Positions 6,435-6,565 of a DNA stretch of 6,565 bases are shown piece after piece. The stretch's first letter is position 1; every line of letters begins with the position of its first letter. The position numbers and the translations under genes were made by a program. The stretch is from Treponema sp. (GTDB lineage Bacteria > Spirochaetota > Spirochaetia > Treponematales > Treponemataceae): positions 1 to 6,565 of the forward strand of contig JAGARY010000027.1 of NCBI GenBank assembly GCA_017622055.1. The letters run 5' to 3'. The notes below the pieces were generated by a model. That model was not told where the DNA came from and did no database searches. It saw only the letters and a program-made list of their open reading frames with translations.

Positions 6435-6565
6435 TTACTTGTCTGCTTCTTCTATCATTTCTGTTTCCCATTGTAAAAGTGATTTTTCCATTTCTGAATT
6501 GTCACCTTTTACATCACACATAATTCTAAAAACAGGTTCAGTTTGACTTCCTCTCATCCAAATAA
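6435..6565 (-). CDS. Phosphohexomutase (phosphoglucomutase/phosphomannomutase family), C-terminal fragment
   Basis: The last 42 codons plus stop of a minus-strand gene that continues beyond the window. The fragment begins IWMRGSQTEPVFRIMCD. RGSxTEP followed by a hydrophobic beta strand is the C-terminal phosphate-binding loop of alpha-D-phosphohexomutases, equivalent to RPSGTEP in PgcA next door. The RGS variant and the short Glu-rich tail ending EEADK mark it as a different subfamily, so it is not a simple duplicate of pgcA. Which sugar it uses (glucose, mannose or glucosamine phosphate) cannot be told from this end. It lies 105 bases upstream of pgcA on the same strand, with no strong terminator between, so cotranscription is possible. 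The family call is good; the exact function is open. Confidence 0.75.
   Translation of the reverse strand, partial: IWMRGSQTEPVFRIMCDVKGDNSEMEKSLLQWETEMIEEADK

Noticed and set aside
1..6565. Search for CRISPR repeats, tRNA or rRNA genes, insertion sequences and toxin-antitoxin pairs
   Set aside because: Nearly every base lies in a recognisable or well-started coding region; no direct repeat array, cloverleaf, transposase or terminal inverted repeats were seen.

Overview
The window is AT-rich bacterial DNA, roughly one third G+C by eye, densely packed with chromosomal housekeeping genes. The gene content (RecN, an unrecognised helical protein, an HD-domain protein, a LysM/LytM-like envelope protein, and PgcA-type sugar-phosphate mutases) and the strong A/T codon preference suggest a spirochaete of the Treponema type. 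That placement is an inference from protein flavour and gene order, not from a marker gene. I see no mobile element, CRISPR array, rRNA or tRNA.

Positions 1-4028 read on the plus strand. They hold the C-terminal 329 codons of recN, a 267-residue unknown protein whose start codon overlaps the recN stop (TAATG), a 406-residue HD-superfamily phosphohydrolase, and an exported protein with two LysM repeats and a LytM/M23-like C-terminal domain. The first three genes look like one transcription unit; the fourth may be its last member.

Positions 4034-6565 read on the minus strand. In order of transcription they hold the last 42 codons of one phosphohexomutase, a 105-base AT-rich spacer, a complete 581-residue PgcA-type phosphoglucomutase, and a 188-residue DEDDh 3'-5' exonuclease that overlaps the mutase gene by 17 bases. 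The two blocks converge at 4028/4034 with only five bases between stop codons.

Four points deserve attention. (1) The HD protein is an internal duplication: its N-terminal half aligns with its C-terminal YfbR-like domain, but every metal-binding residue has been replaced. (2) A 15-bp perfect hairpin followed by a T-run, a textbook intrinsic terminator for pgcA, lies inside the first codons of the exonuclease gene. (3) The LytM-like domain lacks all the zinc ligands, as in NlpD-type amidase activators. (4) Two different phosphohexomutases are adjacent. I found no clearly new multi-gene defence or mobile system; the novelty is at the level of protein architecture and gene overlap.
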